Positions 46,991-59,800 of a stretch of DNA of 60,334 nucleotides are shown one piece after another. Location of the stretch: contig KN805425.1 of the NCBI GenBank assembly GCA_000818945.1, positions 62,470 through 122,803 of the forward strand. Reading direction: 5' to 3'. Below the pieces are notes generated by a model, which saw nothing but the letters and a program-made list of their open reading frames with translations, was not told where the DNA came from and did no database searches. Position numbers and translations under genes: made by a program. The DNA is from Schizochytrium sp. CCTCC M209059. Taxonomy: Eukaryota > Sar > Bigyra > Thraustochytrida > Thraustochytriidae. Numbering within the stretch: the stretch's first letter is position 1; the number at the start of each line of letters is the position of its first letter.

Positions 46991-49900
46991 AGGTCGCCAT
47001 CACCAAACACACGCGAGGGCGTCTCAGACGCGAGCGATGAAACCTTTAGCATCATGAGCTATTCGAGCGAGCTCGGAAGTAGATTTAGCTACGTGTCCGA
47101 GGAAGACGACGAAGACCTCGGCACCTCAAGACAGCGAACGCGAGACCAGAACCACGCCCATCACCGTCAGCGGCGCCGGCGCCGGCAGACGCTGGAGCCC
47201 ATAAATAACCCTGGTCGCCGTGAAGAAACGCCAGCGCGATCTCACACGGCTACCGAAGTTTCGCAGCAAAGCACGAGCCTTGAGGACGACGCATCGTCCT
47301 CCTCACAAGTCCTGAGCCCGGCCTCAGCCTCATCGTTTAACTCTTTGACCTCGTCTCTACCAGGACCTAGTTCTGGGCGGCCCAGACTGCTTAAACGACT
47401 GGCCGTCTGTCTGTGGCACTTTCTCCCCCTCATTGTCCTTGGCGGCTGGAGTCTCTATGCACTCTTTAGCGGAGACAGGGTGTTCTCGCAGCTCTCGCGT
47501 GGAGAAGTACTGGAATGGCGCGACGACGGCCGCGTCGCCGTCTTGCGAAATCGAACTATTGTATTCTCCAATGGAACAATGCTCTTTTATAATGGATCGC
47601 GTCGCTTCCCAGACGGAAGCTGGACCCACCGCAAGGATATCTGCTACGAGGACCTTGCCGAGTGCGCCGCCGATCGCGTCGCCCCCGATGCTCGAAACGC
47701 ACTGAAAACTTTTCTCGAATCCAACGTACAAGAGGAAGCAGCTATGGCCGCTACGGCCGGCATTGTCGAGCCTTATTGCGGGTTTGCCTCCAAGACTCGC
47801 TTCCGATCCTGGAGTGGAATGATTCAAAGCGAAGCACCTATCTTGTATCCACGAAACGACTCCGAGGTTGTTGACGCTATTCGAGCCATTGGCGACGCTG
47901 GCTGCAAAGTTCGTCCCGTCGGCGGTCGTCATAGCGAAAGCGGCATCAGTGTGGACAGCTTTGATCTGCGTGCCGTGGGCATCTCCCTCGCGCGCTATAC
48001 CGCCCCGCCAGACGCAGACTGGACGCTTCAAGACACACCTTCGATGCGGGCTCGTCTTGGTCGTGAGAAACGCATCCGGGGCGAGGCTGGGCGCACCTTT
48101 TTGCACCTCAACAGGGTCATCCGGCCGCTGGGGTACCATCTGCCAACCCTTCCAGAGACATGGTCGCTTTCTCTTGGCGGGGCCGTCGCTGGTCTAGTGC
48201 CAGGCGCCACCTTTGGGCGATCCTTTGTTGGCGTCTATGCGACGCATCTTCGCGTCGCTCTCGCAGATGGAAGAATTACCGACATTGCAGACCCCCTTGA
48301 CCTGGCCATGTGGCGAGGCTCTATGGGCCTGAATGGCCTCATTCTTGGGGTTGAATTCGAGGTCGAGCCACGTAAGCACTATTCCATGGGTGCTCGTAAA
48401 ACGCTGGTGCACGAGTGGAATCCATGGTTTCTTGACGCCGCCATATCATCCCTGCTTCCAGGGGCCCAGGGGGGGCACTACATGCTCGACCCGTGGACCG
48501 ATGAGCTCGTGGGTATTGGCTTTGTCACTAAACGCCCACGTCAGCGACTATACGAACGCCTCACATCGTCCTCTGGGACGACTGCGTCTCGCTTTCAATC
48601 CGACGATGATTGCACCTTTGACGTTGCGCGTCTGCAGTGCAATTTTCCCGAATTTTGCGAGTACCGCTTCATGTTTGGTGACTTCTTACCTGCGCACTCT
48701 TGTCGTTTACGTCGGCACCCTGATCCGGATCGCGAAGCAATACGCGAGGCGTACGATGCTCTCCAACCTATCATGGACCTTGCGGCCGACACAGGTCTGC
48801 CCGACGCGCCGGCCGAGCACCCGTCGGGTCTGAGGAAGTGTCATTGGGACATGCGCATGGAATCCATCATGCAGACCGCGCACGAGTCTCGAGCGTTACT
48901 CAACGATGGCTTCTGGTCGCTTTCCGCGCCGCGCAGCGTGTCCATCTCGTACCTCTTTCCTGTCGAGAAGCTTTTCCGCGCTCTTGATGTTTTGCGAACT
49001 CTCGTGCGCGAACTTGTCATCCGCAATGCTCCTTTTAGCATGCGGGACGCTCCGGTCAGTTTTCAGTTCGTTCGCCTCGAGGAGCGCACACAGGTCCTGT
49101 TGCCGCACAACGCGCCGGTGGGTGACTTTGTTAGCATACAGGTGCGCGTCACACCGGGCAAGGGCGACACTGCACACGCCTGGCGGTACGCGCTTGCAGA
49201 GCTGGAGCAACGTTGGCAGCTCGCCTTTCCTGACGTAGCCGTCTTCCCAAATCCTGGGCAAGTTTTTGGTCTACACGTCTTTCGTGCAGCAAATGCAACG
49301 CGCGAAGAAGCCCTTATGGCGCGCTACAGACGCATTCGCCGCGTTCGTGATGCCTTTCAGCTCATCAAGCACCACTACGAGGCCCGTATGCGTGAGGATG
49401 TACGGCGCAGGGCGCCTCACAGCCAACAGTCAACTTCTTGGTTTGGGGGCGGATCCTCGCAGGGCGTGGAGGACATGCACACATTTGAACAAGTGTATGG
49501 AGTCGTTGACCCGTCGCTGGCCATGCTGCGTGAGATCCAGGCCGAGATTGCGGAGACTGACATTTCGGAGAGCGAGTTCCTTGCCCGCCGACAAGAGCAC
49601 GAAGCCGCGCGGCTTGCCGTGGACCGCGAGGACGAATATTTTGGGGACATCAATCGAGAGCTCATTCAAGAGGCGTACGCTGGCGACGGCGCAAGCGACG
49701 CCTCACTTTTAGGGAGTCTCCCTGTTCCTTTTATGGATCCAATGGTGCAGCGCAAAATGTTTTCGCAGGCTCAAATGGCCGCTTTTCTGCGATATCGACA
49801 GACCGTCGATCCCGAGAATCGTTTTTGGGGCGGTAAGGCGACGCAACTTTTCCCCAAAAAGTTGAAGCGGTCCATTTCGGGGCTCGATGACCCTGATACC

Positions 49901-50197
49901 CTCGCAGAGGCACACTTGATTCTCGATCTTAAGCAATCGGAACTGCGGGCGGAAATAGCTCGCGAGGCACGCAAGAACATGATTGGGTCCACGATTCTCG
50001 TGGCGATGCTCTTCTTTGGTGCATATAGAATTGGCCAGTATCTTTGGCAACGACGAAGTCGTCGACGACGCCGAGGACGTCGAGATAGCAGCTCAGATGA
50101 CGAATCGGCAAGCGACGCTTCGGGATCGGACAGTAGCAGCAGTAGTAGTGAGAGTGATTCAAATAGCGAAAGTGGCGACACCTCGAGTTCGAGCTAG
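46832..50197 (+). CDS. Large membrane-anchored FAD-linked oxidase (PCMH fold, ALO/GULO-like)
   Basis: This 1121-residue protein has a PCMH-type FAD-binding domain from about 323 to 515: FRSWSGMIQSEAPILYP, then VRPVGGRHSESGIS with the His (about 366) that carries FAD covalently in many relatives, and LPETWSLSLGGAVAGLVPGA. The later YRQTVDPENRFWGG resembles the C-terminal block of sugar-1,4-lactone oxidases. Those enzymes make ascorbate or erythroascorbate and are about 450-550 residues, so this is about twice the usual size. The usual HWxK motif is not visible; that region reads FPNPGQVFGL. N-terminal Asp run (GAC repeats, about 41-52), a transmembrane helix at about 189-214 and another at about 1049-1070, followed by an Arg-rich then Ser/Asp-rich tail. 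The substrate is uncertain. Confidence 0.82.
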
Positions 50198-50818
50198 TCG
50201 GCCATGGTGGTGGAAAACTGAACAAGCGCCAAAAAGGATGAGGGCGAACGTCGTTGACGGGGCCTGGGCTCTCCTTCCGGACTAGCCAGTCAGCTAACCC
50301 CATAGCGTGCATACTAATTGACATGAAATCCTCCTGTGAATGGATGGCTGATCGAAACCGAATGGATGGCTGATCGAAACCGCATCCAATCAAGTCATTC
50401 TAATCATCATCGTCGTCGTCATCATCATTATCATTGTCAGAGTCAGATCGTCACCGCTGAGTTGAGTTAAAATGGCAAGCAAAACAGCCTTGGAAAGAAA
50501 TAAACACATTATAACACATCTCAGCTCCTTTTTATTTTAGTGTGTTGATTGGTCTCATTTTTTTGGTTTTGGTAAAAGGAATATGCTGGCTGAAGGCCCA
50601 AAATTGAAAGTTCGAGCGTGATGCTCGATCGTTGCAGTGTGTAGAAAATATAAAGGCTCGCTCTATCAAAAGAAAGAACTGATAGCCTAGAGCTTGGCAT
50701 TGCCCATATGAGCGCAGCGCCGGTGGCGTCTAGCGCGGAAATATAGCGGGCTGGAGAAAAAGAATCTCGTGGCCAGGCAAAGCTGGTGGAAGTAGGATAA
50801 TGTTGGGGGGGGGGGGGG
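50198..50818. other. Convergent 3' flanks with direct repeats and G-run
   Basis: No gene is seen. There is a perfect 22-bp tandem pair at 50338-50381, an ATC/GTC microsatellite at 50404-50433, and a poly-G run ending at 50818, immediately next to the stop codon of the giant CHAT gene. Confidence 0.6.
50338..50381. repeat. Perfect 22-bp tandem direct repeat
   Basis: Unit GAATGGATGGCTGATCGAAACC occurs at 50338-50359 and again at 50360-50381 without mismatch. Confidence 0.95.
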
Positions 50819-53800
50819 CTACTGCGGGGTCATGGACGGAGACAAGCTCGTATTGATTGACCCAGTAGTCTTGCTTCGAACAACTTGTGTTGTGTTGGCA
50901 ATAACGAGCTGGCACTGTTCGATGATTGTCGTAAACCGATCTGGGGTCAGCGCGTGCGTTTCATCCATGATCTGACGAGGGTTGCCTGCCAGAGGCTTGA
51001 GAAAGGGATGCTCGCCGATCGCATCCAAAAGAGTGTACGGGTTTGCAGTCTTCTCGCGCGGGGGCTCTGCGCTCGACATGAGCTTGGCAATGTACGAGGG
51101 AGAGCAGAGGCGCGTCGAGAGAGCGAGGCGCAGAAAGAGAAGCGCTGCATCCCGATGATGCAGAGGCCGCAATTTGAGGTTGGTCACGGTATACCCAGGA
51201 ATGCGGCCGATGCTCTTGGAACTGGTTATGAGGATACAGAGTCCCTCAACCTCGTCCGAGAGGCGACCCAAAAACATGCGAAAGCTTGGGTCCTTGCCGT
51301 CAATGTTATCGCAGCCACTGAGCAGCAGTAGAAATTTGCGGTACCGCAAAAGCTCAAAAAGCTGCTCGCGATACACCTCCTCCATGTCCATAGTTGGACT
51401 ATCGCCTTGAAGGCTAGACGAAGCCGTCTTGAGAGAACGGGTTCCGTGCGCCGGGGGCGCGCTGTGCGGATCTATTGTCCGATCACGCAGCTTTTTGACG
51501 AGCTCGCTCACAGAACTCATCTCGTTCGCGCGAATGAGGATCGCGCCTTGCGGAAAGTTGCCGCGGCGCAGTGCGTAGTTGACCACAAATGAGGCTAGCG
51601 ACAGCTTGCCGATACCAGACGTGCCCGTGCACGAAACGATGCGACGGGTCATGATAGCCGCCAAAAGGTCGTAGGCCTGCACATTGCGGCCAAGAAACTC
51701 CTTGGGCAGGGCCGAAGAGACAAAGCTCCCCCACCACAGCCGCCGGCGCTCTTCCTGCCGCTCCTGGTCCTCAGGAAGACCCGAAACCATGGCATCGCCC
51801 GAGGGCCAGCGCTTGAGCTCGGCACGTCCGGGGAAAATGGGAACATCGTGGTCGGCATCCTTTGGCAACAAGAGGAACTTGCTCGCTTGTTCAGGGCGGA
51901 TGCTCGGCGCCATGGAAGCAGCGACGCCTCCGACGCGGGCCTGCTCTTGAGCTCGTACAGCCTGGGTGGCCACATCAAAGGCCTTGCGAACCGTTCCTCC
52001 GATTGCGAGCTCTAGGTAGAACCATCGAGTGAAGGCTTGCGCAGCCGTATCCTGAATGCGCTCAGCAACCTTGACGCAGACCACGTGAGGGACACCGGCG
52101 TCGACAAAGGCCTGGCCGGCAAACTCGGAATGGCAGGCAGAGACAAAGGCCAGCTTGACCTTGGACATCTTGCTGCCGCTCGCGCCGCCCGCCAGGTCGC
52201 GAAGCACCGAAGTAGCAACGGGCCGCGCACCTCCAATCTGGTCTTCGAAGAGGAGCGCGTCGCGGCTACCATGACCCGAGTAGTGGATCGCACGACTGCG
52301 CAAGGTCACCTCGGAGCGAAGACGATCCATAGTCGCAAAGCCAAACGAGAGATTGATGTCGCGCTTTGCATCTTGAAAGGTCTGCATCAGCATATGGCGC
52401 TCCGCCTCGTACTCAATGCTTGCGCAAGCCATCGGCTGACCATCCGGCCCAAAGTGCACCAAGGGGATGGAAAACAAAACGCTCAAACGTGGGCGAAAGC
52501 CAGCACGTTCGTCCTGAATCATGTCGCGCACCATCGGGTTCATCATAACGTCTCCATTGCCGGAGCCTGAGAGGGAAGGACCGCCTCCGGTTGTCGAAGA
52601 CGGGCTTGCCCACGCGTCCGGGTTGTCAAAGCTTCCCGATGGACTCGAGAATGTGGGGTCCATATCCCACGACGGGAGCGCGCTTGCCGAGGACCATTGA
52701 TGCTGCTGCTGGAGGCCTTGAGATCGCGCGCGGTTTACACCAATGAATTCGGACTTGGCGCGTTCCAGGAGCTCGCGCTTTTCCCTGGCATGAAGCGCCT
52801 CAGCCCAGATCCGACGCGAGCTTCGCACCGTCTCATCAATAAGGTCACGATCTGACTGACGCAGGCCCTTGCATCCGTGGAGGCCAATGTAGTGAGGGCA
52901 GCTCATGCGAAGCGCGAGGCAAATCTCTTTGCCAGCGACCTCGCCGAGCATGTTCTCGCTGAGATCGAGCTCCTGAAGATGCGTTCCCTTTTCGAGAAGC
53001 TCCACAACGGCGCACACTAAAACGTTGTCGCCCGAAAGACGGCAGCCGCCAAGACCGAGCGCGCGCAGGCGCGAGTCCGGGGTGGCGATGCGGCGCAACA
53101 ATGCGCTGGCCGCGCGAGAGCCAATGGGCATGTTACCCATGTGCAGCTCATGCAAGGTACCCGGGTAGGACTCCGAGCCGAGTAGCGGCATGCCCTCATC
53201 GCTAAAGAGAGTCTGAAACATCTTCGTCGGGAAACCAAGAACCGCGTTGTTCGAAAGGTCAATGCCACGCACAGCCCAATCCTCGGTGGAGGCGGTGGAA
53301 ATCGCATCGAGCACCGCGGCACAGTGCGCGTCTGTCAGGTTGTTACCACTAAGATCGAGCCACCGAACGCGCAATTTGGGCGGCGACGCGGGCCCTTCGT
53401 GATGCGATGTGGGCGGCTGCAGCAAATGCAGGATGGGGTTGAGGTCACGACCGGAAAGACCGCTTTCGCGAATGGAAAGGCCCGCAAGGCTGAGGGTGAT
53501 TGTGCGTCGCGTAAGAATGGCCTTGGCAATGAGGGCCACGTCCTTTCCGCGGCAGAGAAGGTTGTCGAACGTGAGCCATTGCACGGTGTCGGGAAGAAAG
53601 CGGACAAGCTTGGCAAGCACCTTGGTGTCAATCCGCTGATCTCCGTTTGCAGGTCCAATGAGAGTGAGCGAGGTGATGCTGGGGAAGCGACGCAGGCAGT
53701 CCAAAAGGTTGTCAAAAAAGTCCTCGTTGGAGCACTTGGTGCACTCCCGCACACACAGCGCCCACTCTTGGGCAGGTGGTTCGTCTTTGTCGCCGACGCC

Positions 53801-56800
53801 ACCAAGAACGGTCGCCACGCTATGAGAGGCGAGAACCTTTTGCAGAATTGAAGAGAACTGCTTTGTCAAATGACGGCTGGAGGGGATCGTAACGTGAAGC
53901 GGAAGCTCGGGAAGGAGGAGCTCGGATGATGGGGTGCGATGACCTTCGCGTGCATATGGGAAGAGGAAGCGGCGCCGTTCCAAAAGATTGGGAATCGACT
54001 GCTTAAGAAGCTCAGCATACCACGAGGGCATGGAACGGGCAATACCGTCGAGTCCAAGATGAGCATCGTCGTGCAGAGGACCGAATGCGGAATGATCCAA
54101 AATGAAGCCAAGGTGAGATGCCCAGGACGTAATGTAGCGCTCCGAAATGATGCGCAGTTGCTGATCAATCTCGTCAGAAGGCGTCGGCGTGGTAGTCGTG
54201 CCAACAAGCCCGCGCAACCACAAGGGTGGCTCGTACGAGGGGGCGTCCTTTTGGTAGGCGAGGAAGCGGTTCAACGTGACGGCAAAGGCGCTGTGTGCTG
54301 AGACCTCCTTGGCGGCCTGGTGAACAGCATCCGTGGGCGAGTCCCAGTATTCGGAGCCCCTTTGCTTGAGTGCAATGCTGGCAAGCATCTGAAATTCGAG
54401 GGATGCCTGAATGCGGCCCCAGGTGCGCAAAAGCTCCGGGCTGTTACCTGAAAGAATGACGTCGTCGATGCCATCCTCGAAGCCGAGGGCAATAAGCACG
54501 TCCTCGACGCTTTCATGAAACTGGCCACCCGAGAGCGATCCGTCCGATTCCCCATTCAACAAGCCGAGGAGCCCTCGCAGAGAGCTCTGGATCATCTGCG
54601 GGCGAATGACCTCGCTACCCGGGCACTCGGCCACGGATGCAAGCAGACGGCAGAGCTCCATTTGAATGACGGCAACAGGATAGCTGAGCATGGCGCTGGC
54701 GGTGGCCACGACTCCAGTAACGTTGGGAAGGTAAGTACCGGCAATGCGGTCCCAGCGCTTGGGGATCGCCAAATTCCTCGAAATGACATGATAAAAGCCC
54801 GAGAGGAGACGCACGGCCTGGTGAGCAACCTCAATTTCAGCACCAGGTGGGTCACACAGAGTAAGGTGCCGGGATGAGGCAGACTCGATACTCTCTGGAA
54901 TTCCAAAAAGACGACGCAAGGTTTCCAGCGCGTACTCAATACCACCTGCGAGAGCGACGCGAGTCGAGGCGTCCGGAGAAGCGTTGGCCAAATTACCGAG
55001 CACGCTCGCGGCGGCGAGTCGCACTTCGTTTCGAGCGGTAATGATGCCTGGAGTGTCCGAAGCTGCGCAAGTAATGGCCGCTTGGGCAGTGAGACGCAAG
55101 GTGCGAATCATGACGCGCGCTACGGACTGCTTCGCGAGTGCATCGCATGCATCGCGTCCAAGCTTGCTGAGCTGAAAGACGGCTTGCAGCGTGTAAAAGG
55201 TGATGAGGTCGTCCTGGCTCCGGCACAGTCGCGTGAGGGCACGCGCATGTGTGGCAACAACCTTCCAGGGGAGCGCGTCTCCACTACCAACGTTCTTGTA
55301 GCGCGCAGTAGCTCGCGATACGGCATTGCAAATGTGCATGAAGGTAGCTGCCAGGTAGCGCAACTCCTCGCGACGCTCGCGCGTCTCTGCCGAAAGGGCA
55401 TCATCACCACCGCCGGCTTGATAGTGCCCTGCAATGACACCGAGAATACCGTCAGGCTCTTCGCTGCTCGAGGTACTCGGTCCGCCGCTGGAATCCTCGT
55501 TGCTGGACGTCCTGCTGTTGGAGCTCGAGGACCCGCCCGAGGAGAGTCCGTGTTTGCGTTTTTTCATTTGCTTGGCCGACCCCATGGGCATGGGCACCGG
55601 ACCTTGTACGACGGACTCTGGGCGCAGCATGACGCCCTGAACCTCGGACGATGCATTCGCTCGGTTCGAAAGAGACGAGCATGAACCGTCCGAGCCGGAA
55701 AGCAGCGAGGCGGAGCAGGTGCCGTCGCCTCCGGCGGTGGCGCTAGACAGAGGGGGCGCGCTTGCCATCGAAGGCCGAGTCATCGGCGTTGGACCTGAAC
55801 CATCTTTTTCTTCCAGAGACGGGGTCTGCTCACGCACCGTGACGCCACCCGCCTCGTCTTTAGGGACCACGCCCGCGAGACAGTGACTCGCGAGGCTTCC
55901 CAGGACACGAGGAGCGTCGAGCTCGAGAAGCTTGCGTTCACAAGGACCGAGCGACGAGAGGATGGCGAGCGCCGCAGCCACGCTACTGCGCGTCGCAGGG
56001 GGGAGATTTTCGCGGTCGACAACCTTGAAGAGCGCGGCGACGGCGCCGCGAGAAACGAGCTGGCCTACTGTCCAACCGACGGTGACGAGATCAACATCCT
56101 CGCCAGCAAAAGGATCGGCCCCGCTAATATCGCATACAAGGCGCGGGGCAGCAGCGGCGGAGAGCCAAAAGACGGCACGCGTGGCATGATAGACAATGAC
56201 ATCATCGGCAGCGCCGAGCGTGGTGGTGATCATTTCGAGCACATTTTCTTCCAGGAGAACTTGATGCGCCCTTGTGTACTGGCAGAGGACCGAGACCGAG
56301 TAGACGGCAAACTGACGCGCCTCGCGCCAGACCTTGATGGGGTCCTCGTCGTCGAGGTCTCCGTCATCGGTCGCGCGATGGCTCGATGCGTTGTCAGGGC
56401 TGGCGGCCAGACAGATTTCCATGAGAAGCGGCGTCGCGGACTCGGCCATGAGGTGCACCCACTCGCCGATCGCGTCTTCAGGATCGGCAATGGGCAGGAC
56501 CGCACGGGTACTGAGACGCAGGCTGTCACGGTAGGCGAGGATCATGCACAGGTTGGCAATGGCAAGCGAGGCCTCTCGCATGGTAAAAACACATCCTTTG
56601 CGGCCATGCTTCCACGAGTTGTCATCACAGCAAAAACAATCATTCCGCACGAGTACGGCGCAGGCGCGGATGATGCTCGGGAGTTCTGCCATAAACCCCT
56701 TGGCGACAAAGCGTGGGTCCGCGCGCGGGTCGAGCTCGGTCTGCGCGCTAGATGAGACATTTGAAAGCGAGGCCGCGGATGTGGGAACCGCAGGGTGCTC

Positions 56801-59800
56801 TTCCTCAGAGGCAATGGAAGGCCTTCGGATGCCCGACTGGCGTTGAGCGTTGGCTCGGCTGTACGCCGCTGCGCGCGTGGATGACCCGGACGAGTTCGAG
56901 GATGTAGCAGAGCGCTCGAGCGTCTGAAGCGTCGACGACGAGTCCGTGCTGACCCACGACCCGCTAACAATAGCAACAATGGCGGTGGCGACGGCGTGTT
57001 TGAGCTTGAGGTTCTTGCGGCAGCGAGCGCTCGCCAGAACCGTAGACAGCGTGCTCATGGCGCCCTCTTGGTAAGCGTTCATTCGACTCCAGGTACGGAT
57101 CTCTACATTCTTTTCACCATCGCGCACAAGGTACGCGAGCGCGCGAGCGGCATTGAGCTGTGCCTGCTCTGTGCCTCCGCGTAAACTGCAGAGGAGCTCC
57201 TGGGTGCTGTCGGCCAAACCTTTGGACATGCTATAGGACTCGGTGGGTCGAAAGATCTTGCCGGCCTCCTCAGCGGAGGCGAGGGGAAGTCCAGCCTCAA
57301 CACGCGAGCGAAAGAGGGAGGTGTGGTCGATGACCGTAAGGAGGGCATCCTGGAGTTCGAGCAGGTCACCAAGAATAGCATCGTCTGGAGTTTCGCAAAT
57401 GAGGTTGTAAATGCGGTGTCTGAGGAGGATGCTCTTTTCCTCTGCGAGGCTTGCCTCATTGAGCGCCTCGACGGCCTCTGAGGAGTTGGCCTTGGTGAAA
57501 ACTTCGAGCTGCGCAGACAGCTCTGTAACGTCGCTTCGGAGTTGTTCGAGACGTTCACGCAGAGCCTCGGTGGTCTCCATTGCCACCTCTTGCTCGACGG
57601 CCTCTTCGAGAGCGGGCGCCAGGGCGAGATCCACCTGCCGCAGCGAATTTGCGGCCGTGATCGCGCCAAGGTCGGACGTATTCGTCGATGAATTCGAGGA
57701 GAGTTTTGAAACAGCGCGAGGAAGAGCATCGCGCTTGGCGCCGCGGCTCGCGGCCGTGCTTGTGCTAGCGATTGTTCCGGTGTCGCTGCCATGAAGACTC
57801 GAGGTAGATGAGGCCTGGGACTCGAGGAGGCCCTGGATCCGAGAAGACATCTTAGAGGTAAGCTGAACGGCTTTTGCAATGTGGCCCGAACGACCAGCCA
57901 ATCCCTCGTCCTCGGGTCGAGGGGACGACGGTGATGACGCGCTTGTTGATGAGGATGCTGATCTGGAAGAGGGAGCCCCAGGGTTTTGTGGTAATGCAGT
58001 GGAACCCATCATGTCCAAAGGACGCTTACTGAGCGAGGCGGAGGCGTCAGAATACTGTTGATGTGCGCTCGAGTCGCGGCGCAAGGAACGCATGAGGCGG
58101 CGGGAGGGCGCCTCGTTGGCCTCCTTGATCATGTTAAGGCCTAGGCCGCGATCGATGGTCCGTGGCACGCCTTCGGGATTACGTGGCGCCTCGACTTCGT
58201 GGTCGCTGCCGGACGGCGTCTTGCCCAGGGAAGCGAGCGAGGCGTCCGAAGACCCGCCCGATGTTGCTGACGAGGCCCGGGAATTAGAATTCGAAGAGGT
58301 GCCGCGGCCGATCTTGAGGTGGACGGGCGTGACGACAGCGGGTCGTGCACGCCGGACCTTGCCGAGGCGCGAAGAGTCCCAGCAAAAGCTGGAGTCGCCG
58401 AAATTAACCGAGGCATGCACGCAGGGGGAGCGGATGCCAAGGACAGGAAACAGGCTTGCGGTGGCTGGCATGGCGTCGAGCTCGCGGGCGTCGTGAGCGA
58501 TTTTGAAGGCTACGCCAAGAAGCTTTCCGTTACGAGTGAAAAAGACATGACGCTTGCAGGGGTCCCATCCGCAGCCAATGACGTCGTTGGGAGCAAATTG
58601 GGGGCAGAATTGGTCGGCGGATGCGCCGGCCATGCTCGCTGCTGAACCGGCAAAGAGACGTCCGCTGGAATGCAAGGCCCAGGAGCCAGGATTCCAGCCT
58701 GGATAATTAATTTTGTCGGGGGTACTGGCGAGCTCGAGGCCGATGGCGACCTCGCTGCCGACCTCGAGACGTGAGAAGCGCACCTCAAAGTAGAGAATTT
58801 CGTCGTCTTCGTCCTCGTTTGGTGCAAGGTCACCGGTGGGTGACTCTTCGTTGTCGTCGTTTTCGGTATCGTCATCGGGTGCTCGTAATGATTTATTACC
58901 CTCGAGGCGAAAGGGAAAACCTACATCGCCGCATGCGACAAAGAGGCCGCCCGAGGACCAGGCTGCCTTTTCGCAGGTTTTGACGGCGGTGCCGCTGGCG
59001 GTAAGGCGCGCGGCGTTACTTTCTGCGCCGCGTGCGAGCACGACGCGGGTGGGTCCATCATTCGGAAGGCTACCCATTCTCGATGTCATGCGACTCGTGG
59101 CGCCGAGAGAGTCAGCTTCGTATTCGTCGTCGCTGGACTCGTCGAACTCGAGATTGGCGGCGTCAAAGACGAGGTCGAGTTCGTCAAAGTCAAGTTCGTC
59201 GTTCAGGCCCGAGGCTACGATCTCCTGCTTGCTGGGGTAGGATGAGGAAGCGTAGGCGTAAGGAGCGTTCTTGACGTAATTATTGTTGTGGTTGTAGAGG
59301 TTGCTGTTGCTGTTGCCGGTGCCGGTGCCGGTGCCTGCGGCGGGCCGCAGACAGTCCGAGCCCCCGCGGCCTCTGCGGCCGCGGCCGGCGGGTCCGGTGT
59401 TCGCCGACGAGGAGGGCGGTGGCGGCCTCGCTACGGCGCAGCCCCGTGCGTCCTGCTCTTGTTGCTCGTCGTCCTCGGCGGCCCAGTTGACGCTGCGTCT
59501 TCTCGTGGCTGCTTCTCCTCCTCCGACGGCCTCGACCGTCCTCCACACGGGCTCGTGCAGCGCGCTAAGCTGCCCGAGCGACAGCCGCGCCGCGCGCCTG
59601 CTGCCGCCCGCCTCCCACGCCGCGGCGCCCGCCCTCGGCTCCGTCTTTCCTTCGCGCGCGCGCGCCTCCTGCTCGCGCGCGCAGCTGCTGCTGCCGCTGC
59701 CGCCGCTGCCGCCGCTGCTGTCCGCGCTGCGTGTCTGCTGGCGCCCGGCCTCCCGCTTCTCCTGCTTCTCCCGCTTCTCCCGCTCCTCGCCCTCCCTCCC

